Positions 43,754 to 55,360 of a DNA stretch of 64,000 bases are shown here, piece by piece. Under the pieces are notes generated by a model. The model had not been told where the DNA came from and did no database searches. It saw nothing but the letters and a program-made list of their open reading frames with translations. The translations under genes and the position numbers were made by a program. Every line of letters begins with the position of its first letter. The stretch's first letter is position 1. This stretch comes from Rhizopus arrhizus (Eukaryota; Mucoromycota; Mucoromycetes; Mucorales; Rhizopodaceae). The stretch lies in the NCBI GenBank assembly GCA_024220505.1, contig JAKZZE010000002.1, positions 310,001 to 374,000 on the forward strand, given 5' to 3'.

Positions 43754-44104
43754 CTGATATCATCATGTCTTATGCTTTCCTATCCTTATGCTCTCCTACC
43801 ATTAAACCTTCCTACTGTCTCTACCGATCCTTAAATATCATACATTCTTTTACCTCCTATACCTTTCCGTCCTTATATCCTATGCCGTTCTATCCTTATA
43901 CCCTGTTCCTTTCTTTATTTATGCCATCCTACTGTCACAATTACTACAAAAACAAAAAGAAACAAAAGAAACGACAGTAGGGTTTTTTATTTTTTTCTTT
44001 TTGTTTTCTTTTTTCCCATTCCTTTCTCTAATACCAGTTTGTGGTAAAACAGGTATTGTATTCAACCGATTGTCTCTGTAGTCTTGCTGGTTTGCTGGTC
44101 TTTT

Positions 44105-44135
<31 letters not shown>

Positions 44136-44361
44136 ACCAACAGTATCAGAGCAACACCCGTTGAATAAATTATTTCATTATTTCAGTAACCTATAAAAAT
44201 AGACTTATATATTATTATTATAATACTACGATATAACAATGTCTCCTACGGGAGTCTCTCTTCGTTTCAAAGCAGCAAGCTTCTACTTACAGGAGTAACC
44301 ACGAGAAGGTGGAGACCATATACTCCCAACCCTCAGATCCCAAAATTGAAACTCTATCAAG
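43754..44361. other. Orphan-gene 3' flank, pyrimidine-rich; possible LTR end
   Basis: 43765-43925 is a C/T-rich, slightly repetitive stretch (ccttatac/cctatgcc words). An inverted pair cctactgtc (43928-43936) and gacagtagg (43973-43981) follows. 43933-44142 starts TGTCACAA and ends ACCAACA, the shape of an LTR. Just after it, gtatcagagc (44143-44152) resembles an initiator-Met tRNA primer-binding site. No retroviral-type gag or pol follows. Confidence 0.3.
44107..44135. repeat. Poly(T) tract
   Basis: T-run of about 25 nt preceded by ttttttgccc, within the possible LTR region. Confidence 0.7.
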
Positions 44362-44516
44362 TTCCCGCTGAAGTACGAAGACCCAGTAGAGGAAAACGCA
44401 ACATTCAGGTATCCCTTGATCGCTCCCGCTGAAGTACAATACCGCGACATTCAGGTATCCTACAAGCTTAATGCTCATATTCCCGCTGAAGCACAGTATC
44501 GCAACATTCAGGTATT
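44362..44516 (+). repeat. Three imperfect tandem repeats of about 57-62 bp
   Basis: Units start at 44362, 44424 and 44480. Each begins tcccgctgaagyac and ends gcaacattcaggtat (the second has gcgacattcaggtat). The middle part varies in length and sequence. Conserved ends around a variable core suggest a functional or unequal-crossing-over origin. Not coding in any frame. Confidence 0.85.
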
Positions 44517-44764
44517 ACGTGAGTTACAAGACAGCCCCAGATCCCAACTATTCATTATGATAAAAATGTAAAGTTCAGGGAAAAAAAAAAAAATTAGCTT
44601 AAAATAAGGATTATTGATGATGACGTTACTTATTCAAGCACACGCAGACTTGTAAGCGATATATAAAATATACGAAATTTGATTGGACAATATTAACTTT
44701 GATGACGTATTTTTTACTTTACAGCTTATGAAATGGTAAAAATGGTTGTAGCATGAACTACTGT

Positions 44765-44956
44765 ACAGTATATATTAAAGTTTCTGTAATAGTCTCTTGA
44801 AAAGTGTCTAGTAATAATTTTGAGAAGGTTTACAAAAAGGTTTATTGTGTCTCATTTGAAAGTTTGCGATGATCTCCAATAAAAATGAATTCGTCCAATA
44901 AAATTTTGCAACTGTCTAAAATTTTTTGCAATCGTCTCGTTTTAGGTTAAAATCCT
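44765..44956. repeat. Solo 192-bp TIR, inverted copy of 37548-37740
   Basis: Runs from acagtatatattaaagtttc to ggttaaaatcct. It matches the full left TIR of the element at 37548 in reverse orientation, including the attcgtccaataaa part missing from the copy at 39119. No transposase is next to it. Its inner border carries the palindrome tactgtacagta (about 44759-44770). Confidence 0.9.
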
Positions 44957-45882
44957 TTAACATGAAAGAAAAGGCAATTCAAATAGAAAATGATTTGCTA
45001 GCTTAAGATATCTAAAGTGGATTGATTATAAACATTTCGCTTTAATAAAGTTGTGAAATAAACTCAGAGTGTGTCTATCACTCTTTAAAAAGTGATTAAA
45101 AAGGGAAAAAAAAGAATACATGTTTTCATATTTTGATATTCTTTAAATATGAACGTATACAAAAAATTAAATGATGACTAGAAAAGATAAAAAAAGAGAA
45201 GCTTAATCAAAAGAGATTACACACATTCTAAAAGCAATTAAAAGATAACTTGTTTAATAAATTGAATGTAGTATGTGATTCAAGAGAATGTACATCATTA
45301 CAGATATACACATTCATCTCTGAAGTAAAGTATTTATGAAAGTTGTACACTTAGTCAAAGCCAATTTAAAGAAATAGAATATATACTATCCTTTACTAAG
45401 TTGCCATGTTTGAAAGATGAACAGTAAAAACAAAAAGAATAAAGTGCAATACAGGTTAGTTTTTTACTTAAGAAATGTAAAAGGTTAATAAACGACTGAT
45501 TGCATCTTCAATTTTGTTTAAGTTTAAATGTTTCATCGCGTATATTTTACTTTGTAAATAATAACAAAAAATCCTTGTGTTTTTTTTTTTGCACTACGTG
45601 AAAATAGACTTTAGAGATTTCTTTTTGGTATACTCACAATACTTTAGTGTGCACGTTTAAGAAAAAGTCCTTTTAACAAGTAAACTTTTAAACGATTTAA
45701 TTCGCTACACTAAAAACAATTTTTATGCAAATTTTAGAGGACAAAAAAAGTACGACACCCCAAAAGCTAATGTTTTGATTCGAAATACAAAACAAAGAAA
45801 CGTCAGAAAAATCCAAAGAAAGAAAAAAAAATATATAAAAAAACTGCATGTTTTTTGCTTTGCTTTTCTTTCTCACTTGAAA
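44957..45882. other. Intergenic region upstream of the VCX gene
   Basis: AT-rich spacer between the TE island and the exchanger gene. An in-frame upstream ATG-like codon extends the first exon (45775) but the composition there is leader-like. No further repeat seen. Confidence 0.5.
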
Positions 45883-47510
45883 ATGACTAATTCAAATGAA
45901 AATGCACCTTTGTTAGGTGAACAATCTCACGAAAGGCCACCTACTTTATGGAGCTCATTCAAAGTTACTATAAAATCATCGTTTATTAATTATTTGTTGA
46001 TATTTGTTCCTATTGCTATTGCCTTTTCCACTTTTATAAAATCTTCTGATACAACTGTCTTTACGTTGAATTTTATTGCTATTATTCCATTAGCAAAACT
46101 ATTAGGATTTGGTATAAACATATTTAAATTATATCTTTTTTTTTATTTAACACTGTTTTATACAGCAACTGAAGAAATTGCGTTAAGGTCTGGTTCTACT
46201 ATTGGAGCATTATTAAATGCAACATTTGGTAATGCAGTCGAATTAATCTTGGGCATAATTGCTTTAAAAGAAGGATTGATTCGTGTTGTTCAAGGTAAGA
46301 TGCACATATTCTTTTTTCTTTCTTTTAAGGCATACTAATACTATATAAAATATAGCTTCTATCCTTGGATCTATTATATCCAATATTTTATTAGTAAACA
46401 TTGTTATTACTACTATTACTATTATTATTACTTATACAAGAAAAATAGGTGCTTGGCTTTTGCTTCTTCTTGGGTGGCATTACACGCTCTGAGCAAAACT
46501 TTAATCAGACAGCTGCACAGACATCTTGCTCTCTCTTGGCTTTGACTACTTTATCTTTACTTATACCTGCTGCATTCTCTAGTACGATACCTAAAGACAG
46601 TCCTACTCACGGTATTCTTGATTTGAGTCACGGAACATCAATCGTTCTATTAATTGTTTATGTTTTGTATTTGTTATTTCAGGCAAGTTTTATGCGTATA
46701 TTTCAATGTATATATGAATAACACGATTCAATAGCTCAAGACACATAATCATTTGGTAATAAAAAAAAAAGGAGGGGAAGGAGGAAGGATGATTTTTAAA
46801 AATATACTTCTTTTCTAGTATGAAGATGAAGTTGATGAAGATGAAGTACCTACAACTACTCTTGGATTTTCTATTGGATTGTAATTTATAACCCAAACGT
46901 GACAAACTTTGCTAATGCCTTTATATTAGATTATTGGCTGTTGCATGTATCGTCTCTTTACATGCGGAATATCTTGTTGGAGCGTAAGTCCTTGTTTGTA
47001 TATCTTTTATGGAATACTAATCTTGTGTAATAGCATTGAAGGTGTAGTAGAGAAATGGGGTATTAATGAAACCTTTGTTGGTATTATCTTGTTACCTATT
47101 GTAGGAAAGTAAGTGAATATGATGTAATAAATTAAGGAAGCTAAAAAAAAAGGGTAGCGCTGCTGAACATGTTAGCTCAGTCACATTTGCTATGAAAGAT
47201 AAAATGAACTTGTGTATTGGTATCGCTGTCTCCTCTTCACTTCAAATTGGTTTATTAGTCACCCCTGTGCTCGTGTTGGTAGGTTGGATGATTGATCAAC
47301 CACTGAGTTTATACTTTGAAAATTTTGAAACTGTAATACTTTTCACAAGTGTACTTATTGTGAACTATTTGATACAAGATGGTAGGTCAAATTGGTTGGA
47401 AGGTGCACTGTTATTGGTAAGCTTCATATTTTATTATCTTTTTTGTCACTCACTCCATTTAATAGTCATCTTATGTAATTATAGCTATGGCATTTTACTT
47501 CCACCCTTAA
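45883..47510 (+). CDS. VCX1: Vacuolar Ca2+/H+ exchanger (CAX/Vcx1 family)
   Basis: Nine exons in phase: 45883..46111, 46166..46294, 46356..46393, 46449..46682, 46819..46880, 46930..46983, 47034..47108, 47158..47416 and 47466..47510, 374 residues. The two alpha repeats of cation/Ca2+ exchangers are present: [14 protein letters not shown] and [15 protein letters not shown]. They are separated by an acidic loop ([11 protein letters not shown]), the known layout of Vcx1. [19 protein letters not shown] and [15 protein letters not shown] also match. The protein exchanges cytosolic Ca2+ for vacuolar H+. The N-terminal [11 protein letters not shown] contains a dileucine-like sorting signal (inference). 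Intron 4 uses a GC donor (gcaagt at 46683), required to keep LLFQ joined to YEDE. Close + strand neighbour downstream. Confidence 0.92.
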
Positions 47511-47666
47511 AAAAAGAAAGTTGTATGTTACAAGTAAAAAAAAAATAGTGTCACACATACACATTGTTCTCTTTGTTTTGTATTCCCCTTTTTTTTTTTC
47601 TGCATTTCTTTCTTTTTCTTTTCCTTTTCTTTTTTTTTGTTGTTGCATTCTATAAAAGTGTTCAGT

Positions 47667-48499
47667 ATGGCAAATCAACTTAGAGAAAATATAAATGAGT
47701 ATTGTTCATCCAATTCGGACAGTAGAAATTTGCAACCCATGGATGCAGAAGACCAAGAAGCTGGTTCAATTTTAGTAGCTCTTGCTAAACATGCTAATAA
47801 AATACAACCAACATCGACTGCTGAAAAAGTAATAATAAAAAATATATAATTTAGTTTTATAATTAATTTTTTTATTATTATTTCAGCCAACAAGAAGCCA
47901 TTCTATGTCTATTAGAAATTTAATAGGTAACAGTAATAGACATTCATCCTCTCCTTTATTTATTTGTTATTAACTCTCTTACTTTTGTGTTTAGATACTG
48001 AAACAACTGTAACCAGTTACATCTCTCTTTTTTTTTTTGAAAAAAAAAAAACCTTATTTAAAATTTCTTTTGTTTTGCATATAGAACGTTACACCTTACA
48101 TTTCTCTTTCGACTGGACATAGTTTATATGATTCTCCTCAAAGACGATTTCAAGGTACAGTAAATGTTTATCTTCGCTTAATATTAAATTATAAATCATC
48201 ACCTAGCACCTTATCAACCAAAAGCATTTAGACCACCCAGCATTATAGCAAAGGCTCCTCACAAGCCATCACCAACCAAAATCAGACGAAACTCTATTCA
48301 TGTTCATCTAAGTTACAAAATACACGCACACAAAATGCGTACACAGCAACACATGGTAAAAAATACTTATGCAAACAAACGTGCACTTGTTGATTTTTTG
48401 TAGTATGCGAGATGTGAACCAGCTTACCATTCAAATATACTCAACAGGCCGTCTTATAATCAACCCATTCCCTATCATTATAAAGATAATACAGTTTGA
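47667..48499 (+). CDS. Small intron-rich protein of unknown function
   Basis: Six exons in phase: 47667..47828, 47887..47926, 47995..48008, 48085..48154, 48207..48355 and 48404..48499, 176 residues. Starts MANQLRENINEYCSSNSDSR, with an acidic patch (DAEDQEAGSILVALAKHAN). It then becomes basic with Pro/Arg/His-rich segments (KAPHKPSPTKIRRNS, KIHAHKMRTQQHM). The RRNS and RSHS motifs look like basophilic kinase sites. No TM segment or catalytic motif. The third exon is only 14 nt. The intron after it begins with a sequence resembling the next exon. Structure confidence is moderate since no homologue was recognised. Confidence 0.5.
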
Positions 48500-48679
48500 T
48501 GCAAAAAAAATACTTTTTATATAAAAATCAAAATAAAATGTTCGATCATCGGGATTTTAATCCATCATACTCTAGCAATAGCAACGTAAAATAAATAAAT
48601 CATATAGGTTGATTCTGTTGACATAGATTGATTTTATTTTTGAACGATATGTAATTAAAAAAATATAAGAAGGTTTTTC

Positions 48680-51600
48680 TTAGAGAGGGAGCTTTTTTGG
48701 AATAAACCCAGAAAGCAAAGACTTTCCCAAAACCAAGGGTGCAGCGACTAGTATCACAAAAAGCAAGAATATACTATAAAACAAAATACCATAGTAGATC
48801 GCTGCTCTTTTACGTTCTTTGCTTTGCTTGGCGGTCCATATGTGAGCACGAATTTGCTTGGAGGGCCTTAACCAGAATAACATGAGTGAATGAACAGTAT
48901 TGATGTATGGAATTAATATGAAGATGGAAAGGAAGAACAAAATGAGATGAGCAAGAAGGAAATCCGTGGCAAATTCGGTCATTTCGATAATTTTACAAAC
49001 AAATTCACGGGCTGGTTGAGAAATTGCTATGCAAATATCGTATTAGCTTTTGAATTGTTTAAGTAACTCATAAGCAATAACCTACCATGCCATCCTAGCT
49101 GTATATCCACAAATGAAAGAAAGAAAAAAAATGAATGAAAAACGAAAATCAAAAACCAAAATAGACAACTTACCCCACGACCATACCATTTACCCGTCCA
49201 CCAACCCCGATTAGCTTCGTCATGCTTAAACTCACGCGTAAGACAAAGCACGGTCAAGAGCTTGAGGACAAAACGCTGAATACTACTGATAGCAACCACA
49301 CCCAATGCAACATTTGTTAAGTTCCACTCTTCAAGTACAAAAAAGACTTCGAATATAATAATCAAATTCATCACGGACCACCCATGAGCCAAGGCGGCCA
49401 TGACCGAGCCAAACTTGTTTACCCACAGACTAAGAACACACCCGATACCAACTGACATGGCAAAAAACATGGCCAGGCCAGCAACATTCATCAGTACAGG
49501 AGCCAAGGCAATCACGCCAATACGAAGGAGGCCACTAGGGCCTGTGGAGGGTAAAGTAGGATCAGTCGCATCAAATCCCTTGGTGAATGCATAAGGTATC
49601 GTACAAAGAATAGCATAAATTAAAGGGAAAATGATCTCAGAGACTATCATGGCCGCCATATTAGCTCGAGGCATATCTGCAATTCCACTCGTGGCTTCAG
49701 TTGTCTTACTGCGCTTGTATCCTGTAATACGAGCTCGAGCAGATCGAGTATGGCTAATCCATGAATTGGCATGCGGTTTTGAGTTACCGCGAGACATCCA
49801 TCGAATGAACTCTCGATAGTCTACCAAAAAGTCGACTGGAGCAAATTGGTTTGGATTAAAAACAAAGGGGGATACGATCAAGGCTACCACGGTAAGCCAA
49901 AAGTAGATGAGATGTGGAATCCAGTAAGCCAAGGAAGCAAATAACATGATTAGGAAATTCCGCGCGCCTACATAAATACTAGGTCCAGTAAAGCGAGAGT
50001 AGAGCGTTGCAAACGAAATACGTGAAGTAGCAAAACCACGGCCGGTACCAATATAACGCGCTCCACCATAAACCAAGTTCTCAAGCACTGAATTGGTATA
50101 GATCTGAGTTACAAAGATTTCAAACAGTGGAGACAACGAGGCAAAGTGTTTTCCGATACGTGTCAAGCTTCTCCAAAATCCCTTTTCGGTCAATTCTTGC
50201 AAGAACAGAGGTAAAAAGGCAACCAAAAAGACAGCGACAATTGATATGATGCAACGTTTTACCCAATCAAAGATAGGCACAAGATTATAACATCCTTCGG
50301 GTGTCAGCGCAACATCTTCGGGGGCATCTGCATTGTATTCACAGATAGTGAGAGAGGCACCCATTGCACTGATAAATAATGCAGCCAACATAAACATTTG
50401 TACGGACAACATGATAAAGATATTGTTCAGATGAAAACCAGGATGAGCGTAGTAAAAGGTCAAGAAACGATCCAAGGGTAACTGCGTACCAATATAGTAA
50501 TACTCACGGGATAACATCTGCTCCCCCATACCCGTACCAATCTTTGTTGTAAAATTCAAGATGGACCCAAAGCCAAGATCACGACCTTTGCCACACTGAA
50601 AGTACTCGGTGTGTTTGATTCGTCCACCTCTTATAAATGAATTCATGCCTGCATAGATATCTTCGTTCAAATGAAGGCCTTTTTGTGCTTTAGAGACACC
50701 GCCTCGGGTATTCATATAGATCGCGTTAAGGAAATCCGGATGACCATAATGAAGCTTACCGCCGCTTTTGGCCATGATTCTTTGTGTGAGAGTACCAAAG
50801 GTCTGTTCTTTACCAGCAGCAACATCACCAAGAACACCAATGTTTTCAGAAAAAATATATTCACGAGCACCGACGATAGCCACAGGAGAATTATTGCTTT
50901 TTTGATAATTTGGGGAATAAGGAGACTTCTGAATGGGTTCAAGTACTTCAAATTCACCAAGGACATTACGAATCTTTAAGCACTCTTCCAGATAATTGTC
51001 TTGATTGGCATCGACCAACTGCAAGAATTCACCACGATAAAAGATGATGGCATGATTTTGGTTATCTGATTTGCCGTCACCCAAGATGGGGTTACCAGGT
51101 AACCGTACACGAAAGTAAGGCTTACGTTTTCCATTTTCCATAACAGGTGCATGGCCATCGATCAGTGCAGAATAATAAGTCACCTCACCTCCTTCCTCTG
51201 CTGATGGCTCTTCATCAATATAGGCCACTTGAAGATCTGGGAAAGCCTTGAACAAGAACTCGGCATCCTCATTTTCGGCCTTGTTGAACTTTGCGTACCG
51301 TTGCATGGCCACAATAAATTTGAACTTGGATCGTGTCAAGACATCCAGCTCATTTTCCAATCTATCCTTGTCATCTTGATACATTCGAATATTATCAGGA
51401 TTCTCTACCCGATAAAGTAATTTGATTGCTTTTTTATAATTCATAAAACCAGAAACGGTACGATATAAGGTCTGTGCTCTTAGAGAAGCCCAGATACGTG
51501 TTCGAAGTGTATATTCTGGCTTGGAAGTCTTGAAACCGATACAGTAAAAAGGTAAATCGTCATTCTTTGGCAGTTTTTTCGTCCGGTTGTCTGGATCTGA

Positions 51601-54600
51601 ATCATTTGTAGGTTCATTCAAGGTACTCGAGGTACCAATGCTCTTTTCGTCACCACTTGCTAAGATTTTGGTGTCTTTTACAAAGTTATCCCATTCGTTT
51701 GGATGGAGTTGCTTCAAATATTCTAATAATGTCACACGAGTACTATTATCCTCTTCACGAATGATTTCTCGAAGCGATAAAAGAATCTTTTCTCCATAGT
51801 GAGGCTACAGAGGATAAAAAAGGAGGATAAGACAAAAAATTCGAATGAAAAAACATCATAGAAACTTACGGTTAACACAGTAAATAATGGCATGCATTGG
51901 ACTGGATGAGGAGCTGGCATGGGTGTTGTCAAACTTTGAGCAAAAAAATGAATACGCCTTTCAGCTTCCCCTCCTTGAGGAAAGTACTCTGTCTTGAATG
52001 AAGTATCTTCTTGAGAGACAAAAAAAGTAGGTGATCTAAGATTACGTTGTCCATCCATTGGATTCATTTCCTAGGTTAACCAAAAGTAAAATAAGTATCA
52101 TAAAAAGAATGGCAGGCCTGTTGAGAAATGCATTTTACCTGTTGATATATCATACGCTGAGCATGATCCGCAGTGATCAAATGTTCGCGATACATTGTGA
52201 GAACAATGGCATTCCAAATTTGAGAACACAGTACTTTTGGCTTATAGTTCACTTGTATATCAGTTGTCGCTAATAGTTTTACAAAGATTCGTTTAGGTAA
52301 TCGACAAAAGATATTCCTCCAAGGCGTCCAAATAGAGATACCAAGATAAAAGGATCTTGCAACAGAGAACGCGGTGTTCCAGATGATATACCACAAATAA
52401 GTATCCAAGAAATAAAGAACAAGATCCATCAAGAGCATAATGACAATGGTAATTCGAGGCATTTGATCACAGAGCATGGTTCCAATAATTTTATCGTTAC
52501 AATTTGTCACCTTCATCTTACTGATGACCTTTAAAGGATCCTTAAAAGAGAGAGCCAAGAAAAAATAGGATTCTAATAGTTTACAGGTAAAGACACAAAG
52601 CCAAAGACAAACAGACATGATTCGATCGATCCTTTTGAGTGGTGGAAAATTGGCAGTAAAAACCTCGTTTGCAAGGTCTTCTCTGGTGTGTTTTGATTTT
52701 CTTTCAAAGAGCCTTGCAGGAGGTACAATAGCCAAGAATAAGGTTGTACCAACACTGATCAAGAGCTGTACGACAGAGACCGTTTTCGATATCGCGCTGG
52801 TACGGTCTAGGAAAAGACAGTAAAAACTAGGACCTGTGTTGATGGCCATGAGGATCAGTAGAAATGTGACTCGGCGGATAAGATGTTTTGATCTGCTCCA
52901 AGAGAAAGGAAGATAGGCCAGTTCAGCACATGAACCAATCAAGACGAGTAAACAAGCAACCATGCCACCTAAAGCTACAATGGATATTTGAACAGATACC
53001 TCTTGATTTGCAATCTCCTTATCTGGATCCAAATACAATGAATAGGCGTTTGCTGTGATATAGTACCAAAAAGTAACAATATGTATTACCCACACTCTCG
53101 AAAAATTAACAGAGGCATGCATCCAAGTACGTTTTTCTTTGTATGTCTTCTTGAATGTCTTTGTCCAATTGACATCCTTTAGAGCATTGTATCGTTCGTG
53201 TGGTGGAAGTTTACCCAAGGTGCTGTTTTTATCAGTCGCTGAAACAATGATTTGGTCATAAAAAGTCGGATGCCAAAAAAATTGATTGACATCATCATAT
53301 CCAATAACTTTATCATGATCTCTTTCTCTTTTCACGTACTTGTTTTCTTTTAGAACATATGTTTGATCTCTAAAGAACTGGTACAAGGGTTTGATGATCG
53401 TATCCAAGTAGGTTCCTTCAGGCACATCGGGTTTTTCTGTACTACTGTGATGACGATAATAGTCCGATGCCATTTTATAAATAAAGCACAAGGCTTCAGG
53501 TGTATAACGTATCGGTGCAGCTTCGCCCCATAGCAGTAAGTAAAGGGCCAAATCTTGTAGTTTTTCAGAATTTGAAAGGTTTCGCATGCGCAGCAACCAT
53601 TTTTCCTCGTGTCTCAATAGCAGTTCATGCTCATCGCCAATATCTTTAGCCACATTCTTTTCTTCCTCAGTCTGATCATAAATATCCATCTGAGATGCAA
53701 AATACCATTTTTTATAGTTGGCGTTATCACCACCTATGTAGTCAGCATGCAGACTGTCTAGGGCTACCTGGGGTATCAATCGAGATGCACGAGAATCAAG
53801 CATGGACATTAGGTGCTGGCTCATGTTTTTTACGCTATCTTTTTGAAATCCAAATTTTTTTGCGAGATTATCAAATATTTTTTGCAACTCTCTGAAGCTG
53901 ATCGGTACGTTGCCTTCAGGGCCCCATGAAGGGTAAGGATATTCCTGCGTAGCATAGCCTTGAATACTCGAAGTCATAGGGTGAGCGCTACCAACTGAGC
54001 TTTGGCTTTCATTGAGCCCTAACATCTGGTTTCCTTTGTATTTTGTATTGGCTAGAAGAGCCAGCATAGAATCAGCAGATGATGCATATTTGGCATATCT
54101 TCCGTCGTCACCATCTGCAAGTGAGGCTAAGATGTCAACATCGTATGTGTCTTGGTTGGGATGATATGTGGTAGATGAGTTTGCCGAGAACGCATATAAA
54201 TTTCCTTGTGTTTGTTTATAAGGGTTCCCCACTTTTCTTGCTGAAAAAGGAGATGCATGTTGTTTTTTAGCTTGTTGATTATCCTTTGTGGCATTGTCTA
54301 ATCAAAGAAATATTAATATTGCTTTGTAAACATGCGTGAGCACTTGGAGAGCCTTTACCATTATAAGTTGAATGTAAAGGTACATTCATACTTAGTGTAG
54401 GTGAAGGTAATTTTAAATCATCCTCATATATTTGTCCATGTGGAGCAGGATTTGTCTCATGGCTGGAACCCTCCACGGTACTAATTAAATAATTAAAGAG
54501 AAGAAGTTGTGTTAATCAATTATCAAAGAACAATAATAAAAAAAGAACTGTATATTCGACTTTTTTTGGTATTACTTTGTATAATAAGCGCGAATTTCTT

Positions 54601-54733
54601 CTAAGCCTTTTTGAGGCTTTACATCTTCATTTTCTACGTTGTCATTTGATGGAAAGTTGGGGGCGCAATCAATAAAGTCTTCATCTTCATCGTGATGATC
54701 GACTGTTGTTTCTTTGCTATTGGTGTCAGCCAT
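48680..54733 (-). CDS. FKS1: 1,3-beta-glucan synthase catalytic subunit (FKS)
   Basis: Seven minus-strand exons: 54576..54733, 54359..54480, 54139-spanning large exon 52139..54297, 51870..52070, 49174..51804, 49086..49098 (13 nt) and 48680..49026. All keep phase and give 1876 residues, the size of yeast Fks1. The N-terminal FKS1 domain has [21 protein letters not shown] first TM block follows. The cytosolic catalytic region includes [32 protein letters not shown] and [19 protein letters not shown]. The C-terminal TM block and a [11 protein letters not shown] segment follow. The enzyme (GT48) makes cell-wall 1,3-beta-glucan from UDP-glucose at the plasma membrane with Rho1, and is the echinocandin target. 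The hot-spot-1-like FYCIGFKT/first-exit segments should be inspected, since Mucorales are poorly susceptible. No disruption seen. Confidence 0.94.
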
Positions 54734-55360
54734 TATATGCTGTTTTCTTTCAATAAGGAATAATTATAATGCCGATAAAAGAAGATAAGTTAGATAAAAG
54801 CAATGGTGATAGCTTAGAAATAAAAGAAACGATCCTTGAAGTAAAAAGAAATGTAATCCTTCAACTATTTGATACGTTATTTGTTGATAAGATGCGTAGT
54901 TGTATTTGAAAGATTCTGAAATATGTGGCTCCCTTTATCACCCGAGTTAAGCCTAGACATGTACAAATCTTCAAAGCTAGCTTTTGTATTCATGAAGAGA
55001 AGATTTCCTACAAAAATCCACTGTTCACCGTTCTCATGCACGCCAAGGGGGTGAGTGACGTGGGTGATGAAAACTCATCATAATCTATGATTAGTAATCA
55101 ATTCAAAGGATGTATGAGATAGCTACATATTTAGCCTAATTATAGGTTTTTGATTGTCTTTTCAACTGTTCTATCTTTGAATTGCTCATAATTTCTACAT
55201 CTTTCTTTGCTCTCACCCAAGTAATGAGCGGAGATGTAAAACAAAAGCACCCCGGAAGGGCCAACAGGGGAGTTAAGCCACTGTTCATTTAGCATAATTT
55301 GTATTGAGACAGCTTCAACTGTATTTTTTTTTTTTTTTTTTTTTTTTAATTCTAGTCAAC
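54734..55360. promoter_or_regulatory. Divergent promoter region of FKS1 and TIM50
   Basis: 627 bp between divergent starts. Contains gagttaagcc words at about 54941 and 55271, a GC-richer patch (caccccggaagggccaac, 55249-55266) and a T-run of 25 just before the TIM50 leader (55323-55347). Function not assigned. Confidence 0.4.

Noticed and set aside
43765..43980. 71-residue ORF after the orphan gene
   Set aside because: Encoded by a C/T-rich low-complexity tract with repeated words; Tyr/Pro/Ser/Phe-rich product typical of chance frames.
44362..44516. Repeat array as a CRISPR
   Set aside because: Three imperfect units with variable length in a eukaryotic TE island; no spacers of constant length and no cas genes.
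54930..55280. gttaagcc words resembling the 5S rRNA box A
   Set aside because: Only about ten bases match at each site and the surrounding sequence shows no 5S-like stems or box C.
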